Part shown: in pieces, positions 1-7,895 of the stretch
How positions within the stretch are numbered: the stretch's first letter is position 1
Layout of the letters: the number at the start of each line of letters is the position of its first letter
DNA from: a virus
Virus record (IMG/VR): IMGVR_UViG_3300025853_000616
Location: 1 to 24,709 of that record
DNA length: 24,709 nucleotides
Strand: one strand, 5' to 3'
Translations under genes and position numbers: made by a program
The notes under the pieces: generated by a model
Seen by the model: only the letters and a program-made list of their open reading frames with translations
Database searches by the model: none
Told to the model about the DNA's origin: nothing

Positions 1-1
1 T

Positions 2-3000
2 GTTATTACCCGGGCCTTAGACTCATATGGGAATTTCCCCATAGAAACTGAAAAAAAGAGATTCTACCGGATTGCGGTTGACTTGATACTGGAGGTCATT
101 GAAAGGATAGAGAATGGCGACACTGTAACTCTTTCACCTATAAAAACCCTAATTGCGGCCGGTGTATTTTCTTTAGGGTTCGACAATAAAAAAGCTGAAG
201 GTGTTTTCAAAGCGATATTTCAATCTATTTACTCAGAGATAGATAGACTGAGTATTGTAGACCCAGACACCGTTAGAGTCTACGAGAAATACGAGTCACT
301 AATCCTCGAAGCTACTCGCGACTACGTAGTACTTTTAAAGGATAACATTAAGGAGTATCTGGGAAATTTACAGCAATACGGAGTTGCGAGAAATGTTAAT
401 TTACCTCCTACTAAGTCCAGGTTACTGAAGGTAAATAGGGTCAGTAATCCAGCTCCTATCCGGAGTAGGCTGTCTGAGAAGTTCTCACCTATTTTTGAAA
501 GGAATGTTAACAACTACGCCGATATTATATCCGGAGCGTCCAGAGACATTAATTCGATAACCTCGGACTCCAAAATACCCAGTAGCTTAGATCTTATAGG
601 GGTCGACCGTCTCGTAGCGACATTTTCCGGAGAAGGCAAAAAGATCTATACAGACATCTCTGTTTTGTATGATTTCTCCGTGGAGATAGGGGGATACGAG
701 GGGTCCTTTGTCGGGGCAGTCGAATACCAGTCCAGGTACTACGAGTATCTGATGTCGATGTGCTATGGGAAGTATACACCTCAGGGTGTTCTGTCTGGCG
801 AGTTTGGTAACTTCGAGTTATTGTACGGAGTCAGAACTACTAGTGAGTCAATAGGAGGTCTGAAATTCCTTGAAAACCTGTATACTACGTACTCTGCTAA
901 CCAGGGAGTCAGTGTCCCTGAGAAGTATGGGGAGGGAATCGAAGACAGATACGTGTACAAGACTATTGTAAAGCCAGATTTTGTCTCTCTGGCTTTGGAA
1001 TCCGTATACGTACTCTGTCTCAAAGTAGGAGACACTATTCAGTCACTCTTAAACAATCCCCCGGATGGGATTGGGAACACCGACATTCATTTAAAGGCAT
1101 TGGCCCGGGTATTCCCGTCATCTCTCGACCTGGAACTAAGGTCTACAGGTTTTACTGGGGCTATCGGGTCTCTCCTGTCTGCTCACAAAACCCTTTACCA
1201 GCTACTAGGATACGAACCTGACCTCCAGGACTTCAATGACAGACTTTATCGGGTATCCGAGATGCTGTCTACATTAATCCGGACTCTTCGTACTGCAGGG
1301 TTTAAACCTGGAGGTCACGTAGCTTCTCTTGAACTAACGTATTATGACCCTGACAGGGACAGAGTAAAGGAGAGACTGATTAGACTCGGATTTAGTGATA
1401 TAGAGGTACAGGATATAATGTCCTGCAATAGTTTCCTTGAGTTGCTTGAAAAATTTGCCCCTGTAACAGATTCTCAGGATGTTATATCTCTTTTCCGGGC
1501 ATACGATTTAACTAAACTCATCTACGAGTTTGGTGGTCAAGAGGCAATAGACTGGTATATAGATTTTCTGTATGGCAAAGAAGATGACAAGCAAGTTTTG
1601 AGGATACTAGAATACCTGGACCGTAACAGATCGAGTGCGTCTAAGATAACAGAAAACGAATACTCTAAGCTGATAGGCTACCTAGTTACTATAACCTACG
1701 CAGTAGATCCGGAAAGACTGACAGAATTCAATACGGCCTTGGAGGGTAACAACCTGGACCTGTTCGAATCGATCACCTATCTGCTCGAACAGGGAACCGA
1801 AACGATCCTGAAAACTCCGGAGTCTATTTCCCTTCTGAGCGGCATGGTAGCCCAGATGGTCGTCGCGGATAACTCTGGTTACGAGAGTCAGAAACCTCTC
1901 TGGAACGATCTGATCCAGAAGTCTTCGGGTAATGCGAAAAACTTAGAAGGAATTTATAGCAAAGTAGAAGGAATTACTCCTACAGAACTCTATTCTATTC
2001 TAGGGGGGCCAAGTGCTACGTCTCCTCTGGGCAAAATACTTGACGGTGTAAGAGGAGGCAGGTTAACCTCCCTTCTTCGGTATTGTAACCTCTTCGGTTT
2101 GCTTTATACCCTGTCTTCTGAGAAAAACTCCGGCCAATTAGCAAATATAGAAGCGGAGAGATACACAGTGCTGCTGGATCTTTCGGATACAATGGAGATT
2201 TTGTCTGAGAGGCTGCAACTGGCCAAGGTGATCCTGGATGAGAATTCGAAGGGAGATAGATCTAAGGATGTTTACACGGACCCGGTGGTTCAAGCCCAGA
2301 ACAAAGAGTTCTCAGCCCTTATAAGACTGGTGTCCAGTCCTGAAGAGTTTGATCCTGACCAATACAGGATTATTGAATCTCCGGGTACGGGCAACTCTAG
2401 AGTGAGCAATGGAATAAGAATTACTAATTCCCTCACCCCCGAGGAGTCTGCGGTCATATCGAGGATCGGTGACACGGTTGGGGTATTTACAGGAAGCAGG
2501 AATACCGTTGAAGACGGGAGCTATGTCAGAATAGCTATATCCAATCTGTTAGCTAACGGGGTTCAGTTAACCGGGACAGTAGAGACGGAAACGGGACCGG
2601 AGATATCCGAAGACAACCCCGTAGTGGATTACCGTGTAACATATAATCCGAATCCCAGCACAGGGTCCCAGGCAGGACAAACAGGTACGTATTTTGACCC
2701 TTTAACATCCTGCTTGAAGTTTGGAAGTACTAATTGTGTCGAACAGGGTTATTCAGAAGAGCGTTGCTCTGTCAAGTACAATAAATCCCTATTTCCCGAA
2801 GAAGGATACGGACTTAATCCGTCCTTCGTTTCAGGTTCTGTGCTAGTTGATCGACCTCTAGGTTCTAAGATGAACGGATTAACTGTATATCTGGAAACCC
2901 CTGCTTCCCACCCTCAAAGTTATTTCTCTTCCAACGGTCTCAGCAAAAAAATAGGACTAGGAAAAGAAGACCCGATGCTTTGTGCGAGCCTGAGAGACCC

Positions 3001-3121
3001 GTATGAATACGGAGCATGTATGTCCCTGATGAAGTGTAGAAAATTTGTTCCTCCCTATGCTGGCAGATACTCACTTCCCTTCTGCCCTTCCACATCTCAC
3101 GGAGGAAGGCTAGAAAGATGA
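2..3121 (+). CDS. Large virion-type protein of unknown function, 5'-truncated by window edge
   Basis: The reading frame is open from base 2, with no stop before 3119-3121, so the gene starts outside the window. The first possible start inside it (TTG at 83) has no ribosome binding site and is probably internal. At least 1039 residues are visible. Most of the protein looks helical, with many Leu, Tyr and Ser residues and charged stretches, and I see no signal peptide or membrane segment. The last ~150 residues differ: they are richer in Gly, Pro and Ser and hold about nine cysteines (for example CLKFGSTNC and the CASL/GACMSLMKC region), suggesting a disulfide- or metal-stabilised terminal domain. 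I do not recognise the family. Its 3' end overlaps the LRR gene by ATGA, so the two are probably co-translated. The setting among tail genes suggests a tail or baseplate structural protein; this is inference. Confidence 0.8.
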   Translation, partial: VITRALDSYGNFPIETEKKRFYRIAVDLILEVIERIENGDTVTLSPIKTLIAAGVFSLGFDNKKAEGVFKAIFQSIYSEIDRLSIVDPDTVRVYEKYESLILEATRDYVVLLKDNIKEYLGNLQQYGVARNVNLPPTKSRLLKVNRVSNPAPIRSRLSEKFSPIFERNVNNYADIISGASRDINSITSDSKIPSSLDLIGVDRLVATFSGEGKKIYTDISVLYDFSVEIGGYEGSFVGAVEYQSRYYEYLMSMCYGKYTPQGVLSGEFGNFELLYGVRTTSESIGGLKFLENLYTTYSANQGVSVPEKYGEGIEDRYVYKTIVKPDFVSLALESVYVLCLKVGDTIQSLLNNPPDGIGNTDIHLKALARVFPSSLDLELRSTGFTGAIGSLLSAHKTLYQLLGYEPDLQDFNDRLYRVSEMLSTLIRTLRTAGFKPGGHVASLELTYYDPDRDRVKERLIRLGFSDIEVQDIMSCNSFLELLEKFAPVTDSQDVISLFRAYDLTKLIYEFGGQEAIDWYIDFLYGKEDDKQVLRILEYLDRNRSSASKITENEYSKLIGYLVTITYAVDPERLTEFNTALEGNNLDLFESITYLLEQGTETILKTPESISLLSGMVAQMVVADNSGYESQKPLWNDLIQKSSGNAKNLEGIYSKVEGITPTELYSILGGPSATSPLGKILDGVRGGRLTSLLRYCNLFGLLYTLSSEKNSGQLANIEAERYTVLLDLSDTMEILSERLQLAKVILDENSKGDRSKDVYTDPVVQAQNKEFSALIRLVSSPEEFDPDQYRIIESPGTGNSRVSNGIRITNSLTPEESAVISRIGDTVGVFTGSRNTVEDGSYVRIAISNLLANGVQLTGTVETETGPEISEDNPVVDYRVTYNPNPSTGSQAGQTGTYFDPLTSCLKFGSTNCVEQGYSEERCSVKYNKSLFPEEGYGLNPSFVSGSVLVDRPLGSKMNGLTVYLETPASHPQSYFSSNGLSKKIGLGKEDPMLCASLRDPYEYGACMSLMKCRKFVPPYAGRYSLPFCPSTSHGGRLER

Positions 3122-3876
3122 GAACACTTTTATCATACTGTAAATACGTAGAAAATTCCAAAATCCTCGAGTTCGGCTCGAACAAAGAAGTGTTTAACTA
3201 CGCAACAAACAATCTACGAAGCACTTTGCGTAAACAGTTTACTGACTCTTTACAGATCGTTATCGAAGAAGCTGAGGATAAAATCGACACATTCAAGCTT
3301 ACCAACCAGTCACTGACAACATGGGACGACTACTGGGTAAACTCAGAAACTGGTCTGATTACAGACCCAATGATCATAGATATGAATCTGCAACGTAACA
3401 GTCTTATTTATGTGAATATGAATACCCCGAGGTTAGGTCTTAAAACTCTGAATCTGGAAGGTAACAACACTCTGGAACACCTTTATATCCACGAGTCTCC
3501 GGCCTTAGAAAGACTAGATATATCTTTCTGTACATCTCTTAAGTACGTATCTTTGGGTATTAATAGGTCGATTAAAGAACTTATCGCTAGAGATTGCAAT
3601 ATGTCCCCGTTAGCCATGGAACAACTCTTGAGAGACTTCGCACCGGTCTATACCTCTAGCGCCAATGTAAGGGGGGTAGGAATGTTCAGAAAACAACACA
3701 GCACTGTACTTGACCTGAGAGGAAACACGATAGACTGGAGCAACCGGAGGATAGCAAGCAAGATAAGATTGCTCCTTACCAACAATTGGGTTGTAAAGTG
3801 GGATAACAACCCGCCTTCCGATATCATACCTCCCTCTATGTATGGGGTTTTCGTTGAAAGCAGGGTAGAGATCTAG
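3118..3876 (+). CDS. Leucine-rich-repeat protein in the tail module
   Basis: A 252-residue protein whose ATG overlaps the upstream stop (ATGA). A good ribosome binding site (GGAGGAAGG at 3101-3109) supports this start. Residues about 97-200 show degenerate leucine-rich repeats spaced 20-24 residues apart, with LxxLxLxxN-like units such as LKTLNLEGN, LERLDISFC, LKYVSLGIN and VLDLRGNTI. The N-terminal ~90 residues are charged and probably helical. LRR domains usually bind other proteins, so this may be a virion attachment or assembly protein, but the ligand is unknown. It is read from the same mRNA as the large upstream protein. The last codons contain the GTTGAAAGC promoter-like motif of the next gene. 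The LRR reading is fairly sure; the role is inference. Confidence 0.82.
   Translation: MRTLLSYCKYVENSKILEFGSNKEVFNYATNNLRSTLRKQFTDSLQIVIEEAEDKIDTFKLTNQSLTTWDDYWVNSETGLITDPMIIDMNLQRNSLIYVNMNTPRLGLKTLNLEGNNTLEHLYIHESPALERLDISFCTSLKYVSLGINRSIKELIARDCNMSPLAMEQLLRDFAPVYTSSANVRGVGMFRKQHSTVLDLRGNTIDWSNRRIASKIRLLLTNNWVVKWDNNPPSDIIPPSMYGVFVESRVEI
3853..3867 (+). promoter_or_regulatory. GTTGAAAGC-N4-TA promoter-like motif upstream of 3884 gene
   Basis: GTTGAAAGC at 3853-3861, then AGGG and TA. The start of the motif is 31 bases before the GTG at 3884. It lies inside the last codons of the LRR gene. The same motif recurs ahead of other gene groups in this window. A promoter role is inferred from position and recurrence. 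Confidence 0.6.
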
Positions 3877-3883
3877 AGCTAAA

Positions 3884-4792
3884 GTGGCTGATTTACGTAG
3901 AAGATTTATTGAAGATTATGCAGGCGGTTTGCTGAATGTCGCCAGACAAGAATTGTCCAGCACAGGCGAAGTACTCGCACAAGACGGGTTCGTAGATGAT
4001 ATTACATTGTTTGTTGAAGACGGAAGAGGTGTTAAGAGTGGTTTACGTTTAGGGTCGTCTTTAGTCGAATGTATCGACCCAGTTACGGATACCGGGGTGT
4101 TGAATGTCAGAACTGCGGACCGGACTTATGCGAAAATCAGTGATTTAAAGGCTTTTGCAACCGCAGTTGCTTCTGCACAAGGGGCTTTGACGGATTCAGT
4201 TACCGAGTCCTTTGCCAATCTGGAAGGTGCTTTTGAAACTCTGGAGGCTGATGTCCAGAGTTACAGGTCGAGACTGGAAGATCTTATAGACAATACAACT
4301 CTCGGAGTAGACACTTTGTCTGAGACTGTCTCAGAATTAAACCAAAGGCTTTTAGAGTCAAACGATGTTTCCGGGGTTCTAAGTAACCGCATTGGTGCAA
4401 TAGAAACCACTTTAAGAGAAGTTCAGGTGGTTACAGCAGAACTGACAGCTTTGGGTTCTACGAGTACTCTTGAAAACGTCCAGGCTGGTACTCTTAACCT
4501 GACCTCTCCGAGGTATTATGCTATAACGTCAGTTCGGACAAATGTCCCAGCCTGGGTCACATTGTACAAAACTGCTACGGCCAGGGGTGAAGATGAAAGG
4601 GGGGAGGGAGTTGACCCCGGACTCAACAGCGGTGTGATTTTAGACGTTGTAACTACGGCCAACAATCTGTACCACGAAATCATGCCTTTCGCTTTAGGAA
4701 AGAGTGATGACGATATCTTTTTCGTACGAGCAGTCAATAAGTCAGGGTCTACCGTATCTGTAAGAGTAGAATTGACTTACATTCCTTTATAG
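3884..4792 (+). CDS. Coiled-coil phage tail structural protein
   Basis: A 302-residue protein with a GTG start and only a weak ribosome binding site. The N-terminus (residues 1-85) is a compact region with the RRRFIEDYAGGLLN and VEDGRGVKSGLRLG signatures that I associate with structural proteins of cyanobacterial myoviruses (from memory, not checked). Residues about 88-190 are heptad-like and hydrophobic-periodic (LEGAFETLEADV, LSETVSELNQRLL), a likely trimeric coiled coil. Residues 200-302 form a beta-rich C-terminal domain of a type common at the ends of phage tail proteins (AWVTLYKTATAR, then VRAVNKSGSTVSVRVELTY). There is no membrane segment. It has its own promoter-like motif at 3853. 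Its stop overlaps the convergent minus-strand gene by 16 bases. Probably a trimeric tail or fibre-attachment protein. Confidence 0.82.
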   Translation: MADLRRRFIEDYAGGLLNVARQELSSTGEVLAQDGFVDDITLFVEDGRGVKSGLRLGSSLVECIDPVTDTGVLNVRTADRTYAKISDLKAFATAVASAQGALTDSVTESFANLEGAFETLEADVQSYRSRLEDLIDNTTLGVDTLSETVSELNQRLLESNDVSGVLSNRIGAIETTLREVQVVTAELTALGSTSTLENVQAGTLNLTSPRYYAITSVRTNVPAWVTLYKTATARGEDERGEGVDPGLNSGVILDVVTTANNLYHEIMPFALGKSDDDIFFVRAVNKSGSTVSVRVELTYIPL

Positions 4793-5142
4793 GATTCTAG
4801 TTCGACTAGGACGTCTAAGACGGTCTCATGGGATAATCTGATTACGATTGCAGGGCCGACCTTCCGCAATACATAGAATAAGATGCCTTCGCGTCGCTCG
4901 ATGTCGTCGGTGAAAACGGTACGGAAAGTCTTATCATGGATATCTTCGCCACCTAACATCTCGTACACGGTATCCGGATCAAAGACCCACATACAATTGC
5001 TACGGTCCGCTGTAGCGATATAGAGAGCAAACGGGGTGTGGTGTTCGAGTATATATGCCAGGCACTGGATGACTCCCGCACGGTCGCGGGACTCCATGAG
5101 TGACTGGGCAAGAATCTCTTTTTCCGACTCCGTATTGAACAC
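4777..5142 (-). CDS. Hypothetical protein, last gene of the minus-strand cassette
   Basis: A 121-residue protein with a GTG start. It is coupled to the gene upstream through a one-base TAGTG stop/start overlap, and no ribosome binding site is visible. The sequence is alpha/beta in character, moderately acidic and soluble, with hydrophobic stretches such as IQCLAYILEH, FALYIAT and PAIVIRL. I do not recognise the family. It closes the fourth minus-strand unit and runs 16 bases into the convergent gene at 3884-4792, with no terminator-like hairpin between them. The clean reading frame and translational coupling support a real gene; function unknown. Confidence 0.7.
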   Translation of the reverse strand: MFNTESEKEILAQSLMESRDRAGVIQCLAYILEHHTPFALYIATADRSNCMWVFDPDTVYEMLGGEDIHDKTFRTVFTDDIERREGILFYVLRKVGPAIVIRLSHETVLDVLVELESYKGM

Positions 5143-5432
5143 TAGATTATTACAGAACGAGATTTCCCACTCAGACCGAGAGACCGAGCGATGGCTCGGT
5201 TCATTTTTGTGGCCAATTTGAGGTCTGTTGCTGAGTACGGGGAGGGTTTACCGGAGTCTTCGGCAACTGGAGCATCCTCCACTGGCTCGGGGCTGGGATT
5301 CGTTGGTTCGGGGATACTTTCGCTCTCTAAGGACGGTGTTAGTCCGCTGCTGTTGAGAATTTCTTCTTCTAACTGCATTTCTTCTGGCCCATTCGTGCCA
5401 CGCGGCGATTTGCTCTTTGTTGAGATTGGCAT
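5142..5432 (-). CDS. Small acidic Pro/Ser/Glu-rich protein (start uncertain)
   Basis: A 96-residue frame starting ATG at 5432. The middle is low-complexity and rich in Glu, Pro and Ser (EPTNPSPEPVEDAP), and the C-terminus is a short basic helix (KMNRAIARSLGL). Its TAG stop overlaps the GTG of the next gene, which supports this frame at the 3' end. The 5' end is in doubt. Another frame starting at 5439 gives a more protein-like N-terminus, so the true product may start internally (ATG codon 19), or may be reached by a +1 shift from the other frame. Function unknown; possibly a linker or disordered assembly factor. Confidence 0.55.
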   Translation of the reverse strand: MPISTKSKSPRGTNGPEEMQLEEEILNSSGLTPSLESESIPEPTNPSPEPVEDAPVAEDSGKPSPYSATDLKLATKMNRAIARSLGLSGKSRSVII

Positions 5433-5439
5433 GAGACAT
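5248..5439 (-). CDS. Competing short frame: basic N-terminal peptide or shifted 5' part
   Basis: A 63-residue frame beginning 7 bases upstream of the 5432 start and 28 bases after the start of the promoter-like motif. Its first ~20 residues (MSHANLNKEQIAAWHEWARR) form a plausible amphipathic helix with two tryptophans. The later part is Arg/Gln/Ser-rich and looks like an out-of-frame shadow of the acidic frame. The simplest readings are a small overlapping gene, a +1 frameshift into the 5142-5432 frame near 5375, or a sequence indel. I cannot choose between them. Confidence 0.35.
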   Translation of the reverse strand: MSHANLNKEQIAAWHEWARRNAVRRRNSQQQRTNTVLRERKYPRTNESQPRASGGCSSCRRLR

Positions 5440-5452
5440 GGTAAAGTTCTCT

Positions 5453-5467
5453 TAAATGGCTTTCAAC
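5453..5467 (-). promoter_or_regulatory. GTTGAAAGC-N4-TA promoter-like motif (unit 4)
   Basis: On the minus strand the motif reads GTTGAAAGC, CATT, TA. It directly abuts the TAA stop of the LamG-like gene (5468-5470) and starts 28 bases before the ATG at 5439. It probably drives the two last minus-strand genes. Promoter role inferred. Confidence 0.6.
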
Positions 5468-6181
5468 TTAATATTGATCAAGTGGAAAAGGAAAGTCGGT
5501 AACGGTAAAAGAGTCATTGTACCTGGATACCCCATTGGTTATTCTGACACTATCAAATTTACCAGGGAAGAAATTTACTGTTGGCGGAACGTGGTAGTAA
5601 AAAGAACCGACTAGTAGGTTGTTTTGATTGAATTCAATCGGGTCAGAGTAAGTACTACTGGCTTCTAAATTTCCATTTATAAAAATTCTGATTGTCGAAG
5701 AAGACCTCGTTGCTGCTACATGGGACCATGTCTCTAGGGGAACAGTTCCGTTAGACTCTAGACTTACCCCCCAACCGGAGGAAGAGTCAGAAGTAGCAGA
5801 AAAATATAACTGTTGAGTAGTTGTTATTTGAAAGGACCAGGATCCTGCACCGAAGAATTGCTCGTTAGCTCTGTTTTTAGCAACCAGGGACCTATTTCCA
5901 CCCCCTTGATTGTAGACCCAGCATTCTACTGTAAAGTCATTCTGGTCGAAATCAAAGAACCTGTTATTGGGTACAGAGAGATAGCTACTCCCATCCAGGC
6001 TAATAGACCCTGATCCAAATTTTGTGATATTTGTGTCTACGACAGGGTTTCCCGAGGTCAGTATTTGTCTGTCAGCTCGACTTTTATCCACAAATGAGCC
6101 ATTCTCTACTTGTAAGAGCAGAGAAACGTTACTCAGGTAAGGGTCTCCTGACTCGTAGTTAGAAGTTAATTGAAATCCCAT
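5468..6181 (-). CDS. LamG/concanavalin-like lectin adhesin, tandem paralogue 2
   Basis: A 237-residue protein resembling the LamG/Laminin_G_3 (concanavalin A-like) jelly-roll family. Typical features are GSGSISLDGSSYLSVP (residues ~55-70), NDFTVECWVY (~81-90), WSHVAATRSSSTIRIFINGN (~152-171) and the ending VRITNGVSRYNDSF. Such domains bind sugars or proteins, and in phages they sit on tail fibres or receptor-binding proteins. There is no signal peptide and no obvious ribosome binding site; the start was chosen by alignment with its neighbour, which begins MGFQ in the same way. It follows its paralogue by 20 bases and was evidently made by tandem duplication. Probably a small adhesin attached to the fibre or tail tip. 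Confidence 0.88.
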   Translation of the reverse strand: MGFQLTSNYESGDPYLSNVSLLLQVENGSFVDKSRADRQILTSGNPVVDTNITKFGSGSISLDGSSYLSVPNNRFFDFDQNDFTVECWVYNQGGGNRSLVAKNRANEQFFGAGSWSFQITTTQQLYFSATSDSSSGWGVSLESNGTVPLETWSHVAATRSSSTIRIFINGNLEASSTYSDPIEFNQNNLLVGSFYYHVPPTVNFFPGKFDSVRITNGVSRYNDSFTVTDFPFPLDQY

Positions 6182-6201
6182 TTATTTTGCCAGGTTTAAG
6201 A

Positions 6202-6918
6202 TTAATATTGTCCCTGTGGATAAGCGGAATCAGGAGTTGAAAAAGAGTCTGTGTATCTGCATACCCCGTTAGTTATCCGGAGATCTTCTATATTTCCTGT
6301 AAATAAGTTAACAATTGGAGGGACGTGGTAGTATAATGCCGCCACGAGTAGAGGATTGTTATTAAATTCAACTGATCCTGAAAAGGTTCCAGTAGTTTCT
6401 AAGTTGCCATTAATAAATGTTCTGACTGTAGAACCCGATCTCGTAGCAGCTACATGAGACCAGGTATTAAGAGGGATACTGTTGGTCGAAAGAGACTCTG
6501 TTTCCCACCCGTTGTTAGTAGAATCACTTGTCAAACCAAAATATAATCTCTGTTCGAACGAAATCCTCATGGTAAACGACCCTGCACCGTAAAAGGGTTC
6601 ATTTGCCCTGTTTTTTGCAACAAATTCTCTGTTATCGCCTCCCCCATTATATACCCACATTTCTATGGTAAAATCATTGTCTTTGAAGTCAAAGATTCCT
6701 CTGCTTGGGATAGACAAATAGTTGCTGCCATTAAAGTATATGGACCCTGGACTGTATTTTTTAATGCTCGTATCTACAATAGGGTTGTTGTTGAGGATAA
6801 TCTGGTTATCCGCTCTGCTATCATCAACAATGTTTACTCCGTCTGTTCTAAGCAAAAGGGATACATTGCTCAGATATGGGTCTCCTTTGACGTAGGATGA
6901 GGTGATTTGAAATCCCAT
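6202..6918 (-). CDS. LamG/concanavalin-like lectin adhesin, tandem paralogue 1
   Basis: A 238-residue protein closely similar along its whole length to the next gene (more than half of residues identical by eye). It has the same start (MGFQ), the shared GDPYLSNVSLLL segment, FVAKNRANE, WSHVAATRSGSTVR and YYHVPP motifs, and a matching C-terminus. The fold is the LamG/concanavalin jelly roll, a likely carbohydrate- or surface-binding module. Differences cluster in loop-like stretches, as expected if the copies bind different receptors. It starts 4 bases after the stop of the 98-residue gene (TAAcaccATG), so translation is probably coupled. Adhesin role inferred from family and context. Confidence 0.88.
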   Translation of the reverse strand: MGFQITSSYVKGDPYLSNVSLLLRTDGVNIVDDSRADNQIILNNNPIVDTSIKKYSPGSIYFNGSNYLSIPSRGIFDFKDNDFTIEMWVYNGGGDNREFVAKNRANEPFYGAGSFTMRISFEQRLYFGLTSDSTNNGWETESLSTNSIPLNTWSHVAATRSGSTVRTFINGNLETTGTFSGSVEFNNNPLLVAALYYHVPPIVNLFTGNIEDLRITNGVCRYTDSFSTPDSAYPQGQY

Positions 6919-6922
6919 GGTG

Positions 6923-7219
6923 TTAAGATTTGGCTACGGTAAGAAGATCGCCTTCGGCGTTGTAAGTAAGAGATACGGTGGCTACTGTCGAACCGGAACT
7001 CTTGTAGACGATAGTGGTTACTCGACCGGCCGTATAGGTCAGCTCGACTGAGTCGTGAGCAGGGATACCCAGGCCGGATATGATGATAGGAAGGGCAGAC
7101 AGGGAGGGTGATGTTACGTTTCCACTGGCATCGGCAATCTGAATGACTTGGAATGTTTTTCCTCCGGCTACATTGATAGCCTCGTCATTTACTTGGCCGG
7201 GGTTATCGTAATATGCCAT
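6923..7219 (-). CDS. Small beta-rich phage tail protein
   Basis: A 98-residue protein. It has a short N-terminal segment (MAYYDNPGQVNDE), then beta-strands, and a C-terminal part with the pattern HDSVELTYTAGRVTTIVYK and LTYNAEGDLLTV. I recognise this pattern from many short phage proteins found beside tail fibres, but it has no assigned function. There is no signal peptide and no clear ribosome binding site. It is the first gene of the third minus-strand unit, 32 bases after the start of a GTTGAAAGC motif, and is followed closely by the two LamG-like genes. It may be a small adaptor or decoration of the adhesins. Confidence 0.78.
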   Translation of the reverse strand: MAYYDNPGQVNDEAINVAGGKTFQVIQIADASGNVTSPSLSALPIIISGLGIPAHDSVELTYTAGRVTTIVYKSSGSTVATVSLTYNAEGDLLTVAKS

Positions 7220-7236
7220 GGGCGTGTTAACTTGTC

Positions 7237-7251
7237 TAAATAGCTTTCAAC
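7237..7251 (-). promoter_or_regulatory. GTTGAAAGC-N4-TA promoter-like motif (unit 3)
   Basis: On the minus strand the motif reads GTTGAAAGC, TATT, TA. It lies 2 bases beyond the TAG stop of the 7254-7895 gene and starts 32 bases before the ATG at 7219. Promoter role inferred from recurrence at unit boundaries. Confidence 0.6.
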
Positions 7252-7253
7252 AA

Positions 7254-7895
7254 CTATAGAGTAATGCGCCTAAAGGCACGAACTGATAAATAACCTGCAT
7301 TAGTTCCATTAAGATTATAACCTCCACTTTGAAAATATGCTGCCCATATGGGATAAGAATTACTCTCTTGGCTAGAAGTCCAGTACCCCTCAGCCTTAAA
7401 GGACTCTGAACCGCCCAGAATAAACTCTGGTACATAGGTTCTAGGTGGATCTAGACGAACATAATTGGAATACCTTCTTGGTACAGAGTATGGGTTAACA
7501 CCTTGACCAGAATCGAAGCCAAATGTGGGTTTTAAGTTAATATACACAGACAGCATCTCATAAAGAGAAGGCAAGTACCAGTCCGTAAAGCCACCAATGC
7601 TAAGGTTTACACAAAACTGGGCGGCTGGGTGACTAGAAATTCCTGCGTCCACCATTGCTAGTGTGTTAGACACACCGTCAATAAGGCTTTTTGTGTTGGG
7701 AGTTTGAGTATCTGAGGTTTTCCAGGATACAGGAGATGACAATTCCCCGGTTGCTTTAGGGGATACGATGAGGGCGTGGGTAGGTATACTATTCGCAGTC
7801 CAGCTAATGAATCCCCCTACAAACCCTCCTCCATAGGGGGTTCCAATTGGGACTCCGTCTAGACTTTTAATCCCTGGTGTGATAGTCCAACTCAT
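7254..7895 (-). CDS. DUF1566 / C-type-lectin-fold adhesin
   Basis: A 213-residue protein. The C-terminal half has the hallmarks of the DUF1566 (Lcl C-terminal) family with a formylglycine-enzyme/C-type-lectin fold: GGFTDWYLPSLYEM at ~101-114, GYWTSSQ at ~170-176, an Ala-rich strand with AAYFQSG at ~185-191, and VRAFRRI at ~205-211. This fold is used for receptor binding and, in some phages, is the target of diversity-generating retroelements, whose variable region lies at just this C-terminal place. No reverse transcriptase is present in the window. Its ATG overlaps the stop of the glycine-rich gene (ATGA). It ends the second minus-strand unit. Likely a receptor-binding tip protein. Confidence 0.85.
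   Translation of the reverse strand: MSWTITPGIKSLDGVPIGTPYGGGFVGGFISWTANSIPTHALIVSPKATGELSSPVSWKTSDTQTPNTKSLIDGVSNTLAMVDAGISSHPAAQFCVNLSIGGFTDWYLPSLYEMLSVYINLKPTFGFDSGQGVNPYSVPRRYSNYVRLDPPRTYVPEFILGGSESFKAEGYWTSSQESNSYPIWAAYFQSGGYNLNGTNAGYLSVRAFRRITL

Noticed and set aside
83-85. TTG at 83 as the true start of the first gene
   Set aside because: The frame is open back to base 2 and no ribosome binding site precedes the TTG, so the gene is cut by the window edge.
7247-7435. Overlapping frame at the 3' end of the DUF1566 gene
   Set aside because: It is a shadow of the conserved C-terminal strand region and runs over the promoter-like motif.
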